Counted from the stretch's first letter, positions 18,176-30,369 are shown. The stretch: DNA of 64,000 nt from Clostridium thermarum (GCF_006351925.1 NZ_CP040924.1:924501-988500); one strand, 5' to 3'. Made by a program: numbers and translations. The notes: generated by a model from the letters alone, not told the origin.

Positions 18176-18626
18176 ATAAATACACTCCTTGTAATAAATT
18201 TCAAAATCTATAGCAGTATATTACCACAGTATATATTAAAAATCAATATTAAATTATTGAAAAACAATAATATAATAACGAGAAACAATAATTTAGTAAT
18301 GAGAAACAATAAAGCTCTATCTCTAAGAAGGCCTGGCTTATTTAGAAATCCGGTCCATTTTCATAAGCTACAAAATATCTTGGATTATGATTGTTGGCTA
18401 CAAGGATTTTACATGTTTGTCCATCTGAGTAGAATCATATCAACTGATGCAGCATAATTTAATTTCAAAAAGAATACTTATAATATGGTAGCTGTTAATA
18501 CATATAGTTAGAAAATCAAGGAAATTATAAATTAAGAATATTAGTCACACGACATAAATCGCCAAGGTCTTATTGAGTTTAATCCCTATAGCTTTGTTGT
18601 ATCAACTAAATATTGGAGGTATTGAC
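18176..18626. other. 451-nt divergent intergenic region
   Basis: It lies between the DUF2975 operon (minus) and a small membrane gene (plus). It contains the repeated AAACAATAA sites at 18253-18311 and AT-rich promoter-like sequence; no gene with a ribosome site was seen in the rest. Confidence 0.5.
18253..18311. promoter_or_regulatory. repeated operator-like sites upstream of the DUF2975/HTH operon
   Basis: A perfect 7-bp inverted repeat ATTATTG-AAAAA-CAATAAT (18253-18271) is followed by two further copies of GAGAAACAATAA, at about 18280 and 18301, giving three AAACAATAA units spaced 21-22 bp (two helical turns). They lie 80-140 bp upstream of the first operon gene. Helical phasing and AT-rich symmetry suggest binding sites for the operon's HTH protein. 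Confidence 0.5.
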
Positions 18627-18974
18627 GTGCTTGTAAGATTCTTTGCAGGCTATGACCTGTTAAGACTAAGGATAAAACTAGCGTTAATATATGTACTAAA
18701 CCTATCAGACATAATTTTTACCCTAGTTTTGCTGAACACCGGTCTTTATATGGAAGCAAACATCGTTATGAGAAATGTTGTGGAAGATACTTCATTAAGC
18801 TTGGCTGTAAAAGCAATTATGCCTTTTGTACTTATATTGATACTGGCTATAAGAATTCAGAAAGCGGATGAAAATCAAAAAAAGATTTCAAACATTGTCA
18901 TAAACGGATGTTTATTATACTACCTTTTGATAAATGTATCCCATATAATATGGAGCATTCTTTACCTTGTTTAG
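18627..18974 (+). CDS. small integral membrane protein, DUF5658-like
   Basis: The start is a GTG at 18627 with GGAGG spaced 7 nt upstream; the frame stays open for 18 codons upstream but without a ribosome site. The 115-residue protein has three predicted membrane segments. The NLSDIIFTLVLLNTGLYMEAN block resembles the DUF5658 family of small membrane proteins of unknown function. A gap of 249 nt to the next gene holds nothing clear except a degenerate repeat-like GTGATACGTCCCC near 19080. Confidence 0.6.
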   Translation: MLVRFFAGYDLLRLRIKLALIYVLNLSDIIFTLVLLNTGLYMEANIVMRNVVEDTSLSLAVKAIMPFVLILILAIRIQKADENQKKISNIVINGCLLYYLLINVSHIIWSILYLV

Positions 18975-19223
18975 ATGAGAAGTTTAGCTTATATTTTTAT
19001 ATGACTGCAGAAAGTCAATGTTTAGACAGCAGTCGTATAATATATGAGCTATATTTTTACGGCAAAAGAGTTTTTCAGTGTGATACGTCCCCAATTACTA
19101 ACTTTCATTTTCGGCGGATTATTGATATACTATTAATATCGGTCATTTTTATAAGTTGCCGACAATAAGTTGCCAACAATGCCGAGAAGGATAAAGGAAG
19201 AAAGGGAGGGTGTCTGAGAAATA

Positions 19224-20873
19224 ATGGTAGATAAAGTTGATTTTAATAAGCTAGATATTCAAGCTATAAATTCAGAGCTCAGCGATGACATGATGCGGGA
19301 TATAAAGACACCGGTAAAGGACAGAAGAGGCTTCAATTATAACTCTTATGTCATTTCGATACCAAGGTATTTCTACAGATTCCTGGGTATTAAGACTAAT
19401 GAAGAGGAATATTACAACAATTTATATAAAATTGATAGGGATATAAGGACCTTTACCAGACTATACATGAGGTTTGACAAGGGCTTAGATAGAAATATTG
19501 GCTTATCCATGCAGAATAAGCTGAACGAAATAGGAAAAAACATTAATTTTGACAGCGGTATCGACAGTTCATATATTGTCAATGCCATCGATAATGCAGG
19601 CCTGTTTCCGTCCATGTCTAATCCAGCCTTTACCCTGCAGATGAAGAATTATTTTAAGGTAATGCTTGACTACTATATGAGAACCAGGGCGGAGCTACAA
19701 ATGCAGGAATTCAAGCTGGTGCTAAACTACGGAGTTCATTGGCTCAATTTATACAGCAAAGGACTCTTTGACAATTTTAACTATATTGATATCAATCCAA
19801 AGGTTTTATATTATGGGAACATAACACCGGAAGAGGCCTTTTTCCTCATATTTTTGTCAACACTTGGCTGTGATGTATTATATTTCAACCCGATAAATGC
19901 GGGAAGCATTGCCCAAGTGGACAAATTTAATGCCTTCTCCAGAGAAATAATATATTTGAACCGTGGAGAAATAAAAGACTTTCCCCAGGAACTAAAGGAC
20001 AGAATAAAGACTACAGCCTACAACGCCAGAGAGGAACTAAACAAGACCCTGTTCGATGAGAGCGGAAGCTTCTATAGGCCATGGCAGTTTGCGGATTACA
20101 GTATTCAGTCACTTACCATGAGAACCACCTATGAGGAGGTAAATCTCTGGGCCAAGGAAAAGGCAATGATCCGAGATGGCTGGAAGGTGGAAAATAAAAC
20201 TGTATTTATACCCAACATCTTTGCCAAGATCAGCGGCACTCATGAGGATATCGACAAGTACTGGAAGGAAGTTAATGAAATTGTAGAACAGAAAAATACA
20301 AAGTTTATAAATAAGCTTCCCATCATTGAGGTTGTACCATTGGAGTATGGTAAACTTCAACAGGTCTATCCTGAGCATGGTAAGGCAGACTTTGACACAA
20401 ATAAATTGATGAAAATGTCCTGGTGGAAGTATAAAGAATTGAGAATAGGCCTTCAAAGGGCCATTGCCGAGAAGATCAAGCAGCTTTGCTTGAATCCCGT
20501 GGTATATAATGTGGAAAATCAACCCTTCAGAGATTTTCAGGTAGATATCTTTTCTGTACTTATAAATTTGGATCTGTCAATGCTGCAGCTGCTCCAAAGC
20601 TTTGACTATCCGGATCAGGTACCGAAAATTGTTATATACAATAATGAAAAGAACGGAAATGTCTCCTATGAGGACTGCATAATGCTTTCCTTTATGAATG
20701 CCATGGGAGTTGATATAATGATCTATAACCCATCAGGCTATACAGATATAGAAACTTATATATATCCCGATATCTACGACGTGCATCATCTGGAAAAAGT
20801 CAGCTTCAATCTTGATTTCAAAAAATATCAGGAAAAAAAGAAGGGCTTTTTCAAGAGTATTTTTGGTAAGTAA
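19224..20873 (+). CDS. yceG: YceG-family protein (partner of TelA)
   Basis: This 549-residue soluble protein resembles B. subtilis YceG, a protein of unknown biochemistry encoded next to YceH/TelA in loci linked to toxic-anion and stress resistance. It appears to hold two similar halves, each with a FLSTLGCDVLYFNP or FMNAMGVDIMIYNPSGYTDIE segment, suggesting an internal duplication. No catalytic motif is recognised. It precedes telA by 157 nt on the same strand, matching the known gene pair, so the two probably act together. It starts at ATG 19224 after GGGAGGGTG. Confidence 0.75.
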   Translation: MVDKVDFNKLDIQAINSELSDDMMRDIKTPVKDRRGFNYNSYVISIPRYFYRFLGIKTNEEEYYNNLYKIDRDIRTFTRLYMRFDKGLDRNIGLSMQNKLNEIGKNINFDSGIDSSYIVNAIDNAGLFPSMSNPAFTLQMKNYFKVMLDYYMRTRAELQMQEFKLVLNYGVHWLNLYSKGLFDNFNYIDINPKVLYYGNITPEEAFFLIFLSTLGCDVLYFNPINAGSIAQVDKFNAFSREIIYLNRGEIKDFPQELKDRIKTTAYNAREELNKTLFDESGSFYRPWQFADYSIQSLTMRTTYEEVNLWAKEKAMIRDGWKVENKTVFIPNIFAKISGTHEDIDKYWKEVNEIVEQKNTKFINKLPIIEVVPLEYGKLQQVYPEHGKADFDTNKLMKMSWWKYKELRIGLQRAIAEKIKQLCLNPVVYNVENQPFRDFQVDIFSVLINLDLSMLQLLQSFDYPDQVPKIVIYNNEKNGNVSYEDCIMLSFMNAMGVDIMIYNPSGYTDIETYIYPDIYDVHHLEKVSFNLDFKKYQEKKKGFFKSIFGK

Positions 20874-21030
20874 TATTAAAATTTTTCTATCTGGTAAGAC
20901 TACTTAGATGTCATATATGAAGGGAAAATTAGATTTGTACAGAATACTAATGTATGCAAGAGTAAATTAATAAATAATCATTGACTGGTATGACTTTAAT
21001 AATTATTAAGATTTATAGGAGTGAGGAATT

Positions 21031-22125
21031 ATGGCCGATAACGAAATAATGCAAATTAAGGAAGATGATACCGAACAGAGGGTTATAAGCATCAAAGAGA
21101 AGCTAAGACGCTCTCCAGAGGTGCTTCAAATAGCATCTGCCATTAACGTGAAGGATGCTAACGCCATTTTGGAGTACGGTAATCAGCCGGCACAGGAAAT
21201 ATCAAAGTTTGCCGACCAGATACTTAAGACCATGAAAACTAATACCGTAGAGAGCTCAGGTATTATGATCAAAGAGCTGACCAATATCATGAAGAAGTTC
21301 GACAAGCAGGACTTCGAAGATAAGCCTGAGGGCTTCTTTGGAAAGTTGTTCAATAAGCCAATGAAGAGCATTGAAAAGGTAATGGGAAAATATAAAACCA
21401 TAGGTTCTGAAATTGACAAGATTTATGTTGAACTTGGAAAGTACAAGAACGATCTCAATGATGCTAACATAATGTTGGACAATATGTATGAGCAAAATTT
21501 TCAGTACTATCAAGAATTGGAGAAGTATATTGTAGCCGGTAACTTAGTGATTGAGAAACTGGAAAATGAAGACCTGCCTGCACTGGAGGCAAAAGCTGCA
21601 GCCACCGGGGACCAGATGGACTATATGAACCTGGAAAATATGAAAACTGCTATTGAGATGATGAAGCAAAGAGTTTACGACCTGGAAACAGCTAAGATGG
21701 TTTCACTGCAGACGGCACCTCAAATCAGAATGATACAAAGAGGTAACTACAAGCTGGTTTCTAAAATTCATTCAGCCTTCATAATTACAATACCGGTATT
21801 CAAAAACGGTATAGTTCAGGCTGTAGCCCTAAAGAGACAGCGAATAGTATCAGACTCCCTTACTGAGTTGGACAGAACCACTAACGAATTACTGCTGAAA
21901 AACGCAGAAAACATAAAGAATCAGAGCATTGACATAGCAAAACTGGCCGGTAGCACCAGTGTAAGAATAGATACTCTGGAGAAAACTTGGAATACAATCA
22001 TGGAAGGTATAGAAGAAACCAAGCGAATAGAAGAAGAAAACAAGAGACTGAGAGAACAAGGCCTATTAAAACTGGACGACATGACGGAAAAACTAAAAAG
22101 AAAATCACTGAACCCAAGCTCTTAA
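21031..22125 (+). CDS. telA: TelA/KlaA-type toxic anion resistance protein
   Basis: This 364-residue, largely alpha-helical protein matches the TelA family (PF05816; B. subtilis YceH). Features are the KPxGFFGKLFNKP block near residues 95-108, long coiled-coil segments, and IPVFKNGIVQAVALKRQR near 250-270. The family was named from tellurite resistance, and its actual mechanism is unknown. There are no membrane segments. GGAGTGAGG precedes the ATG. It is followed directly by a terminator and then by a REP-like copy. Together with the upstream yceG it forms a conserved Firmicute pair. Confidence 0.85.
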   Translation: MADNEIMQIKEDDTEQRVISIKEKLRRSPEVLQIASAINVKDANAILEYGNQPAQEISKFADQILKTMKTNTVESSGIMIKELTNIMKKFDKQDFEDKPEGFFGKLFNKPMKSIEKVMGKYKTIGSEIDKIYVELGKYKNDLNDANIMLDNMYEQNFQYYQELEKYIVAGNLVIEKLENEDLPALEAKAAATGDQMDYMNLENMKTAIEMMKQRVYDLETAKMVSLQTAPQIRMIQRGNYKLVSKIHSAFIITIPVFKNGIVQAVALKRQRIVSDSLTELDRTTNELLLKNAENIKNQSIDIAKLAGSTSVRIDTLEKTWNTIMEGIEETKRIEEENKRLREQGLLKLDDMTEKLKRKSLNPSS

Positions 22126-22151
22126 AAGGATACCTGAAGGTATCCTTTTTT
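22125..22151 (+). terminator. telA terminator
   Basis: AAGGATACC and GGTATCCTT pair around a TGAA loop with a run of T residues, starting right at the telA stop codon. A REP-like copy begins 3 nt later. Confidence 0.85.
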
Positions 22152-22153
22152 GA

Positions 22154-22170
22154 GGGGACGGTTCACAACT
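22154..22170 (+). repeat. REP-like repeat, single copy
   Basis: Exact GGGGACGGTTCACAACT, just past the telA terminator and on the 3' side of the RAYT gene. Confidence 0.9.
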
Positions 22171-22397
22171 AGACTAACTTTTCGAAGAAGTTTGTACAAA
22201 TTTAATTTAAATTAAGTTTGATGGCGAAAATAAGTAAAGAGCTGTTTAAGCGAAATATTAGTTATGAAATTTATCTAGTCATAAAGGAGCTTGTCTATAA
22301 AAACTGGTTTATTAATAATGATTAAATTTACATATTTTTTTTGAGTAATGCTTACTAATATACTTAAGAAAGCAAAATCATAGTAAATGATTATAGA

Positions 22398-23336
22398 TTA
22401 GGGGGATGGGATGTAATTCCTATACTTACTAACTAAATCATCTATAATATGCATATACTTGATATTTGTTGTAAGTAAGCGGAATCCCATCTCAGAAAGT
22501 TTCCAAACATTACTTAGTGTTATATTACTAAAATAAGTACATATTTTTGTTAGGCTTGCATCAGTTAAAGAGCGCATGATAATTACAAACAAGGCTTTTA
22601 ATTCAGTATTTTTTCGTGAATGTTTCAAGCGAGGATCAAATTTAATACCAGAAACCTTTGAGATGTAATTAATTATTTCCTCAGGGGGCATATTTCTCAG
22701 TATAATGTTTCTTTCGCTGCGATATTCAAAGCTTTGAGGAGTAAATTCTATGTCCTTATCAATTTCTTTGAGATTGACAGCAGTGTATAATCTATTTACT
22801 AAATCTACATATGAGGAACGAGCTTTTATTATATCTTTACTGAAGTAATCAAGTATATGGGTATAATTTAAGATATCATACTTGTCAGACCGTATCCCAA
22901 GATAAATACCAAAGCTGGAATAACTGTATTTATGAACATTGTTTTCATAACCTTTGATATCCTTTGGATTATTATGAATGTACGCAGTTAAATTCAAGAG
23001 ATAGTTGTCGTTATCAACCAACTTACTCTTAAATCGGTCTTGAAACACATGGCCATGTCTCTGATATTTTATGTTATAATAGGCTGCATAGCTCTGATTT
23101 ATTGATTTCATGATTTTACTGATATCGGCAGCACAACAATCAATGACAATATGGGCGTGGGTTGACATAAGACAATAGGCATAAACTTCAAAAAGATAGA
23201 TCTCTTTGTACTTTTTCAAAATTGCTAAGTATCTTTCTTTGTCTTTTGAGTTGCGGAATAGCATAATTTCACTGATACTTCTAACCATGATATGATAAAT
23301 ACCGGCTGGGGACTTTTTCCTTGCGGTTCTAGGCAT
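22398..23336 (-). CDS. REP-associated tyrosine transposase (RAYT, Y1_Tnp / HUH family)
   Basis: This 312-residue protein starts MPRTARKKSPAGIYHIMVR, the usual opening of Y1_Tnp proteins. The HUH metal-binding motif is STHAHIV (H60, H62). A candidate catalytic Tyr lies in NQSYAAYYN (83-87), followed by the conserved RHGHVFQDRFKS block (about 93-104). RAYTs are single-domain relaxase-like enzymes that nick single-stranded REP hairpins; they have no terminal inverted repeats and occur as single genes. A ~150-residue C-terminal region may bind DNA. GAGGTG precedes ATG 23336. Copies of the 17-bp repeat lie on both sides (22154 and 23404-23461), and 18 copies occur across 31 kb, which fits a RAYT acting on this repeat. 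Confidence 0.9.
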   Translation of the reverse strand: MPRTARKKSPAGIYHIMVRSISEIMLFRNSKDKERYLAILKKYKEIYLFEVYAYCLMSTHAHIVIDCCAADISKIMKSINQSYAAYYNIKYQRHGHVFQDRFKSKLVDNDNYLLNLTAYIHNNPKDIKGYENNVHKYSYSSFGIYLGIRSDKYDILNYTHILDYFSKDIIKARSSYVDLVNRLYTAVNLKEIDKDIEFTPQSFEYRSERNIILRNMPPEEIINYISKVSGIKFDPRLKHSRKNTELKALFVIIMRSLTDASLTKICTYFSNITLSNVWKLSEMGFRLLTTNIKYMHIIDDLVSKYRNYIPSP

Positions 23337-23403
23337 AGTTATCACCTCGTAACAAATTTATTTTTTAAATTATTGACGGAATTAAAGAGATTTAATCAAA
23401 AAA

Positions 23404-23461
23404 GGGGACGGTTCACAACTATTCTACAATAAATTTGTAGGAATAGTTGTGAACCGTCCCC
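23404..23461. repeat. 58-nt REPIN-like palindrome (two inverted REP-like copies)
   Basis: Exact repeat at 23404-23420 (+) and its inverse at 23445-23461 (-). The 24-nt spacer continues the symmetry (ACTATTC-TACAA facing TTGTA-GGAATAGT), so the whole can fold into one long hairpin. It lies between the divergent RAYT and beta-galactosidase genes. Confidence 0.9.
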
Positions 23462-23489
23462 AATAAGGATAGAATAACTCTATACATAA

Positions 23490-26645
<3,156 letters not shown>

Positions 26646-26656
26646 TATAAGAATAC

Positions 26657-26676
26657 GGGCTGCTCAAGGGCAGCCC
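26657..26676. terminator. hairpin after lacZ, weak terminator
   Basis: GGGCTGC (26657-26663) pairs with GCAGCCC (26670-26676). There is no T-run on plus, so termination strength is doubtful. Confidence 0.4.
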
Positions 26677-26682
26677 CGAAAA

Positions 26683-27438
26683 TTATGGGGACGGTTCACA
26701 ACTTTTCTTACGTTGGCAAGCCTCCTTAAGCTTGGCCAGTTTATCAGGATAATTGGTTATAATACCGTCTATTTTCCAACTTAACATTGTTTTCATTATG
26801 TTTTCATCATCTACAGTGTAGGCGTTTACTAAAATCCTATTTTGCTTTGCTTCCCGGACTATTTCTTCTGTCACTGTGTGATAGTCGGGGTGAATTGCAT
26901 CACAGCTGATGGACTTGCAGTATAGGGCAGGACGGTACAAGCCTTCAACATAGAGCAAACCTGTGGTTATGTTTTTATCTATTTCTTTACAATGCACCAT
27001 AGAATAATGATTAAAGCTTGATAAAACCACGTGATGTTCCATATTATACTTATATATCAAATTAATAATTTGTTCTTCTATGCCGGGATATAGGACAATC
27101 CCAGTCTTTAATTCAAAGTTTACTTTTATCCCTTTAGACTTTGTCAGCAGAATAAGTTCTTCGGCAGTTGGGATTTTTTCTGATGAAAACTTTTTGTCAT
27201 ACCATGAGCCAGCGCTGAGTTTTCGAAGATTATTGAAAGTATAGTCCTTAACAAGGCCAGATCCATCGGTTGTTCTACTGACATCTTCGTCATGAATTAA
27301 TACTAACACGCCGTCAGAAGTCATTTGAACATCTGTTTCGATAGCATCGCATCCAAGCTCAATAGCTTTTTCAAAGGCAATCATAGTATTTTCCGGAAAA
27401 TAGCCTGAAGCACCCCGGTGGGCATAGTTAAGGGTCAT
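26683..27438 (-). CDS. glycerophosphodiester phosphodiesterase
   Basis: This 251-residue protein hydrolyses glycerophosphodiesters to glycerol-3-phosphate and an alcohol. It has the family hallmarks: HRGASGYFPENT at residues 7-18 (catalytic His7, Arg8, Glu), ETDV at 34-37 (metal ligands) and LIHDEDVSRTTDG (catalytic His49). There is no signal peptide, so it is a cytoplasmic, UgpQ-like enzyme. Its last codons and stop (SCEPSP-stop) are read from a REP-like copy at 26687-26703 on the opposite orientation, so the natural C-terminus has probably been replaced. It converges with lacZ. Confidence 0.9.
   Translation of the reverse strand: MTLNYAHRGASGYFPENTMIAFEKAIELGCDAIETDVQMTSDGVLVLIHDEDVSRTTDGSGLVKDYTFNNLRKLSAGSWYDKKFSSEKIPTAEELILLTKSKGIKVNFELKTGIVLYPGIEEQIINLIYKYNMEHHVVLSSFNHYSMVHCKEIDKNITTGLLYVEGLYRPALYCKSISCDAIHPDYHTVTEEIVREAKQNRILVNAYTVDDENIMKTMLSWKIDGIITNYPDKLAKLKEACQRKKSCEPSP
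26687..26703 (+). repeat. REP-like repeat inside the 3' end of the GDPD gene
   Basis: Exact GGGGACGGTTCACAACT. Read on the minus strand it supplies the last residues of the glycerophosphodiesterase. Confidence 0.9.
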
Positions 27439-27518
27439 AATATATTCCTCCTATCTTGTGCATTTTGCACAGTGTAAACTTTAAATAATTGAAAATCAGT
27501 GAGAATCAATAAAAGTTA

Positions 27519-27547
27519 CCCTTGAAAGCTCATGTTGCTTTCAAGGG
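27519..27547 (-). terminator. terminator of the Suv3-like helicase gene
   Basis: CCCTTGAAAG (27519-27528) pairs perfectly with CTTTCAAGGG (27538-27547); on minus it is followed by TAACTTTTATT. It lies downstream of the helicase gene and its REP-like copy. Confidence 0.7.
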
Positions 27548-27580
27548 ATCTTTGTCGTAAATCATCGCTAAGTATAGTAA

Positions 27581-27597
27581 AGTTGTGAACCGTCCCC
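27581..27597 (-). repeat. REP-like repeat just after the helicase stop codon
   Basis: Exact inverse copy (AGTTGTGAACCGTCCCC on plus), 5 nt beyond the stop of the minus-strand helicase gene and before its terminator. Confidence 0.9.
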
Positions 27598-27602
27598 TAA
27601 TT

Positions 27603-29636
27603 TTAAATATCATCACAGCTGAGGTCTTCGAACCCAAAGTCCATATCATCCTCATCCAGCATTCCTGCAACCTTAAGGCTGTGGCAGCGGTCGCAGAGTG
27701 GGAACATAAAATTCCAGGGCAGGGGAGTACCACAGGCTCTGCAGTGCTTTTTATACCTTCGAATTCGTTCTTTCAGATGCTTATCGATCAGTTTGGCAAC
27801 CCGTCTTCGCTCTTCTTTTACCCAGACTTCATCCATATCCATATTAAAAGTTTTAGCGAACGAGTAATACAAATCAATTTTTCTATAGTAAATTTCAAGA
27901 TTTAAGAGCTCTTCTTCCGGGAAGGAGGGCTTAAACAGAGTGTTTTCATCTGTATCCTTGGCAATTATGCGGACATAATCCTTCCATAGATATAGTATGG
28001 CATCTTCATCCTCATCGAAGGGGATATTGATGCACTTAAATACCTCTTCCTGAGTGATTCTTTTGAAAATGCCCATCTGCTTAATGATGGAAATAAGATT
28101 TATGAGTCTATCCACGTTGATCTTTTCGTAAAATTCTTCAATAGGATCTATGGAAGCCCAAACTTTCAGCTTGGTTTCTAATTCACCATCAACTTTTAAG
28201 ATGTCTTCGGTAGGTGCTAGGAAGGCCTTTTCTATGGGGTTCTCATGTGAAGTTAATGCATGGCTAATCTGCTTTTTTTCCTCCTGATAAATGGTATTCA
28301 CAAAGCCCTGGTCATATATCCCTTTTCTGCCCGCTCTGCCGGCGATTTGCTTAATCTCTGAAGTATATAACGGCCTCTCTTTTATACCATCATATTTATC
28401 CTTCTCTAAAAACACCACTCTCTTTATGGGTAAATTAACACCCATGCCAATGGCATCAGTGGATACCAAAACCTTATTTTCTTTAGACAGAAATTTCTCA
28501 AATTGCATTCTTCGGGTTTCAGGAGGCAGGCTGCCATATATCATACTGCAGGAGATATTTTTTTCCTCTAGGGCTGCAGCCGCAGTCAAAACTGACCTTC
28601 TGGAGAAGACAATGAGGGCATCTCCATCCTTCACAGATGATGGAAAGCGGAATTCATCTCTTTCCACGGTAAGTTCCGTATCTCTAATGTGAGTGATAAC
28701 CTCCCAGCTGTCCCCACAATCCTCCACCAGCTTCTTGACTATTTCCGTAGCATGAAGAGCACAGCAAATATGTACTTCCTTTGCTCTTACACCAAGAATG
28801 GCCCTGGTCCAGGCCGCCCCTCTCTGTACATCTGCCAGCATTTGAGCTTCATCAATGACCACAACCTCATAATCGTGCTGCAAATCAACCTTCTCAACAG
28901 TGGAAGAGGTATGCCTTGCAGCTGGTATGATAATTTCTTCTTCGCCGGTTTTAAGATGACAGGGCACATTATTAGCATTAAGCCTATCAAAAATCTCCAG
29001 AGCCAGAAGTCTCAGCGGTGCCAGATAAAGCCCGCTTTCTGCCGACATTAGCCGCATGATGGAGGAATAGGTTTTACCTGAATTGGTACCTCCTTCATGA
29101 ATATAAAATTGTCTATGCATGGCCCGAGCTTCAGTAAATTCATCCTTTGGATGGTCCGGGAAAGCCTTTCTTATGTCATCACTCAAAACTTTAGGCACAA
29201 AGCGGATCTTATAAGTATTTATGATACCTTGATTGTAGTAGAATTTTAAATTTTTCTCACTGCCTATAATTTCATCAAAAGTATGGGGAATATCATGCTC
29301 ATGGCTGTATTTTTCCCAAAGAAGCCTTGAGGACTTCAGCATGAGTTCTTTAATAAAGCCATAATCCTCCTCAAGGAATTGCCATTCCCGCTCAATAACA
29401 GTTATCTCCGCTATTAAATCATTCCTTAAACGCATTTCCTTTGCCTTAAGCTTTTTCTTTCCTTGTAGTTCTTGTAGCATCTTCTTATTTTGTGCGTGCT
29501 CCGCAAAAATAGACTTAATCCAGCTGAGATGGCGGATTAACTTTTTCTCAGCTTCCATGATATATCGTAAATCATTTTGTTCCAGCTTTGCTCTGTATAA
29601 ATTGTACTCATCTTTGATGTTATTCAGTAATCTCAT
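27603..29636 (-). CDS. Suv3-like superfamily 2 helicase with C-terminal zinc ribbon
   Basis: This 677-residue protein has a helical N-terminal ~165 residues, then an SF2 helicase core: GGTNSGKT (182-189, motif I), DEAQ (262-265, motif II), a VFSRRSVLTAA motif IV region, STDAIGMGVNLP (motif V) and QIAGRAGRKG (motif VI). GGTNSGKT and the QIAGRAGR block are typical of the Suv3 RNA helicase group, known from mitochondria but also found in bacteria. The extreme C-terminus has CRACG...CDRC, a zinc ribbon. RNA unwinding linked to decay is the best guess. No nuclease gene is adjacent. The ATG at 29636 has only a weak ribosome site. Confidence 0.8.
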   Translation of the reverse strand: MRLLNNIKDEYNLYRAKLEQNDLRYIMEAEKKLIRHLSWIKSIFAEHAQNKKMLQELQGKKKLKAKEMRLRNDLIAEITVIEREWQFLEEDYGFIKELMLKSSRLLWEKYSHEHDIPHTFDEIIGSEKNLKFYYNQGIINTYKIRFVPKVLSDDIRKAFPDHPKDEFTEARAMHRQFYIHEGGTNSGKTYSSIMRLMSAESGLYLAPLRLLALEIFDRLNANNVPCHLKTGEEEIIIPAARHTSSTVEKVDLQHDYEVVVIDEAQMLADVQRGAAWTRAILGVRAKEVHICCALHATEIVKKLVEDCGDSWEVITHIRDTELTVERDEFRFPSSVKDGDALIVFSRRSVLTAAAALEEKNISCSMIYGSLPPETRRMQFEKFLSKENKVLVSTDAIGMGVNLPIKRVVFLEKDKYDGIKERPLYTSEIKQIAGRAGRKGIYDQGFVNTIYQEEKKQISHALTSHENPIEKAFLAPTEDILKVDGELETKLKVWASIDPIEEFYEKINVDRLINLISIIKQMGIFKRITQEEVFKCINIPFDEDEDAILYLWKDYVRIIAKDTDENTLFKPSFPEEELLNLEIYYRKIDLYYSFAKTFNMDMDEVWVKEERRRVAKLIDKHLKERIRRYKKHCRACGTPLPWNFMFPLCDRCHSLKVAGMLDEDDMDFGFEDLSCDDI

Positions 29637-29752
29637 AAGCTGTGGCTTATCTAACCGTATATAAATGGTGGTGCAAATGGGTTTATACAGTTAAAAAACC
29701 AAACCCTCCTTTCCAAAGTTTATCATATAGGATAAGCTCGTCAAAGTAGAAT

Positions 29753-29813
29753 AGTTGTGAACCGTCCCCACCCTTTTAACCTGAAAAAGGTGGAAAAGTT
29801 GTGAACCGTCCCC
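29753..29813 (-). repeat. REP-like repeat pair (direct, minus orientation)
   Basis: Inverse copies at 29753-29769 and 29797-29813, start-to-start 44 bp. The spacer contains a small hairpin (CCACCCTTTT facing AAAAAGGTGG). They lie between the helicase gene and the 3' end of the zinc-ribbon gene. Confidence 0.9.
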
Positions 29814-29832
29814 TGATTAATTATACACCATC

Positions 29833-30282
29833 TCAGTCATCCTGGGAAACATTGCAGTAGGGACACTGGTCAGCTGAAGCGGGAATTTCAAGGCCGCACT
29901 TGCCGCAAATCCGTACTTTTTTTATTCTTTCGATCTTCTTGTTTAGGGAATTGATAGTTTCATAGGCCTCATCGATCTTCTTGCAGAGCTTAATTATCTT
30001 TTCATCAAGGGCTATTTTGTACTTGATGTCATCCCAGTCATTATTTTGATCCTTTTCTCTGCTTTTACCATTAGCTTTTCCCATACCATGGCCTTTATCC
30101 CTATACCTTTTATAGATAATATGCCCTATCTTTTCTTCCAGATCCTTTATGGTTCTCTTTTGAGCCTGTATGGATAAGTTAAGCTTGCTGATCTCATAGA
30201 GCTCAGTGGATTTTTTGGCTGCAGTTGCCGCTCCGTCACTGATAGACTTAGCTATTTTTCTAAAATCATATTTAAAATTCAT
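29833..30282 (-). CDS. coiled-coil protein with C-terminal zinc ribbon
   Basis: This 149-residue protein starts MNFKYDFRKIAKSISDG at ATG 30282, with GAGGTC just upstream. It is mostly helical and charged, with coiled-coil stretches (about 35-60 and 95-125). It ends in a CGKC...CPYC zinc ribbon of the type seen in many small Firmicute proteins. No enzymatic motif is visible and I do not recognise the family beyond the ribbon. Its upstream region is shared with the divergent GntR gene and its large palindrome. Confidence 0.65.
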   Translation of the reverse strand: MNFKYDFRKIAKSISDGAATAAKKSTELYEISKLNLSIQAQKRTIKDLEEKIGHIIYKRYRDKGHGMGKANGKSREKDQNNDWDDIKYKIALDEKIIKLCKKIDEAYETINSLNKKIERIKKVRICGKCGLEIPASADQCPYCNVSQDD

Positions 30283-30369
30283 GACCTCAACTCCGAATAA
30301 ATTACTTCTTAGCACTAGTATATATTATGCAAGTTTCAATTTTATGGTACATATCCCATTGACATACCT

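Noticed and set aside
19077-19092. Nineteenth copy of the repeat (GTGATACGTCCCC)
   Set aside because: It matches only with gaps in the middle, so it is at most a decayed copy and was not counted.
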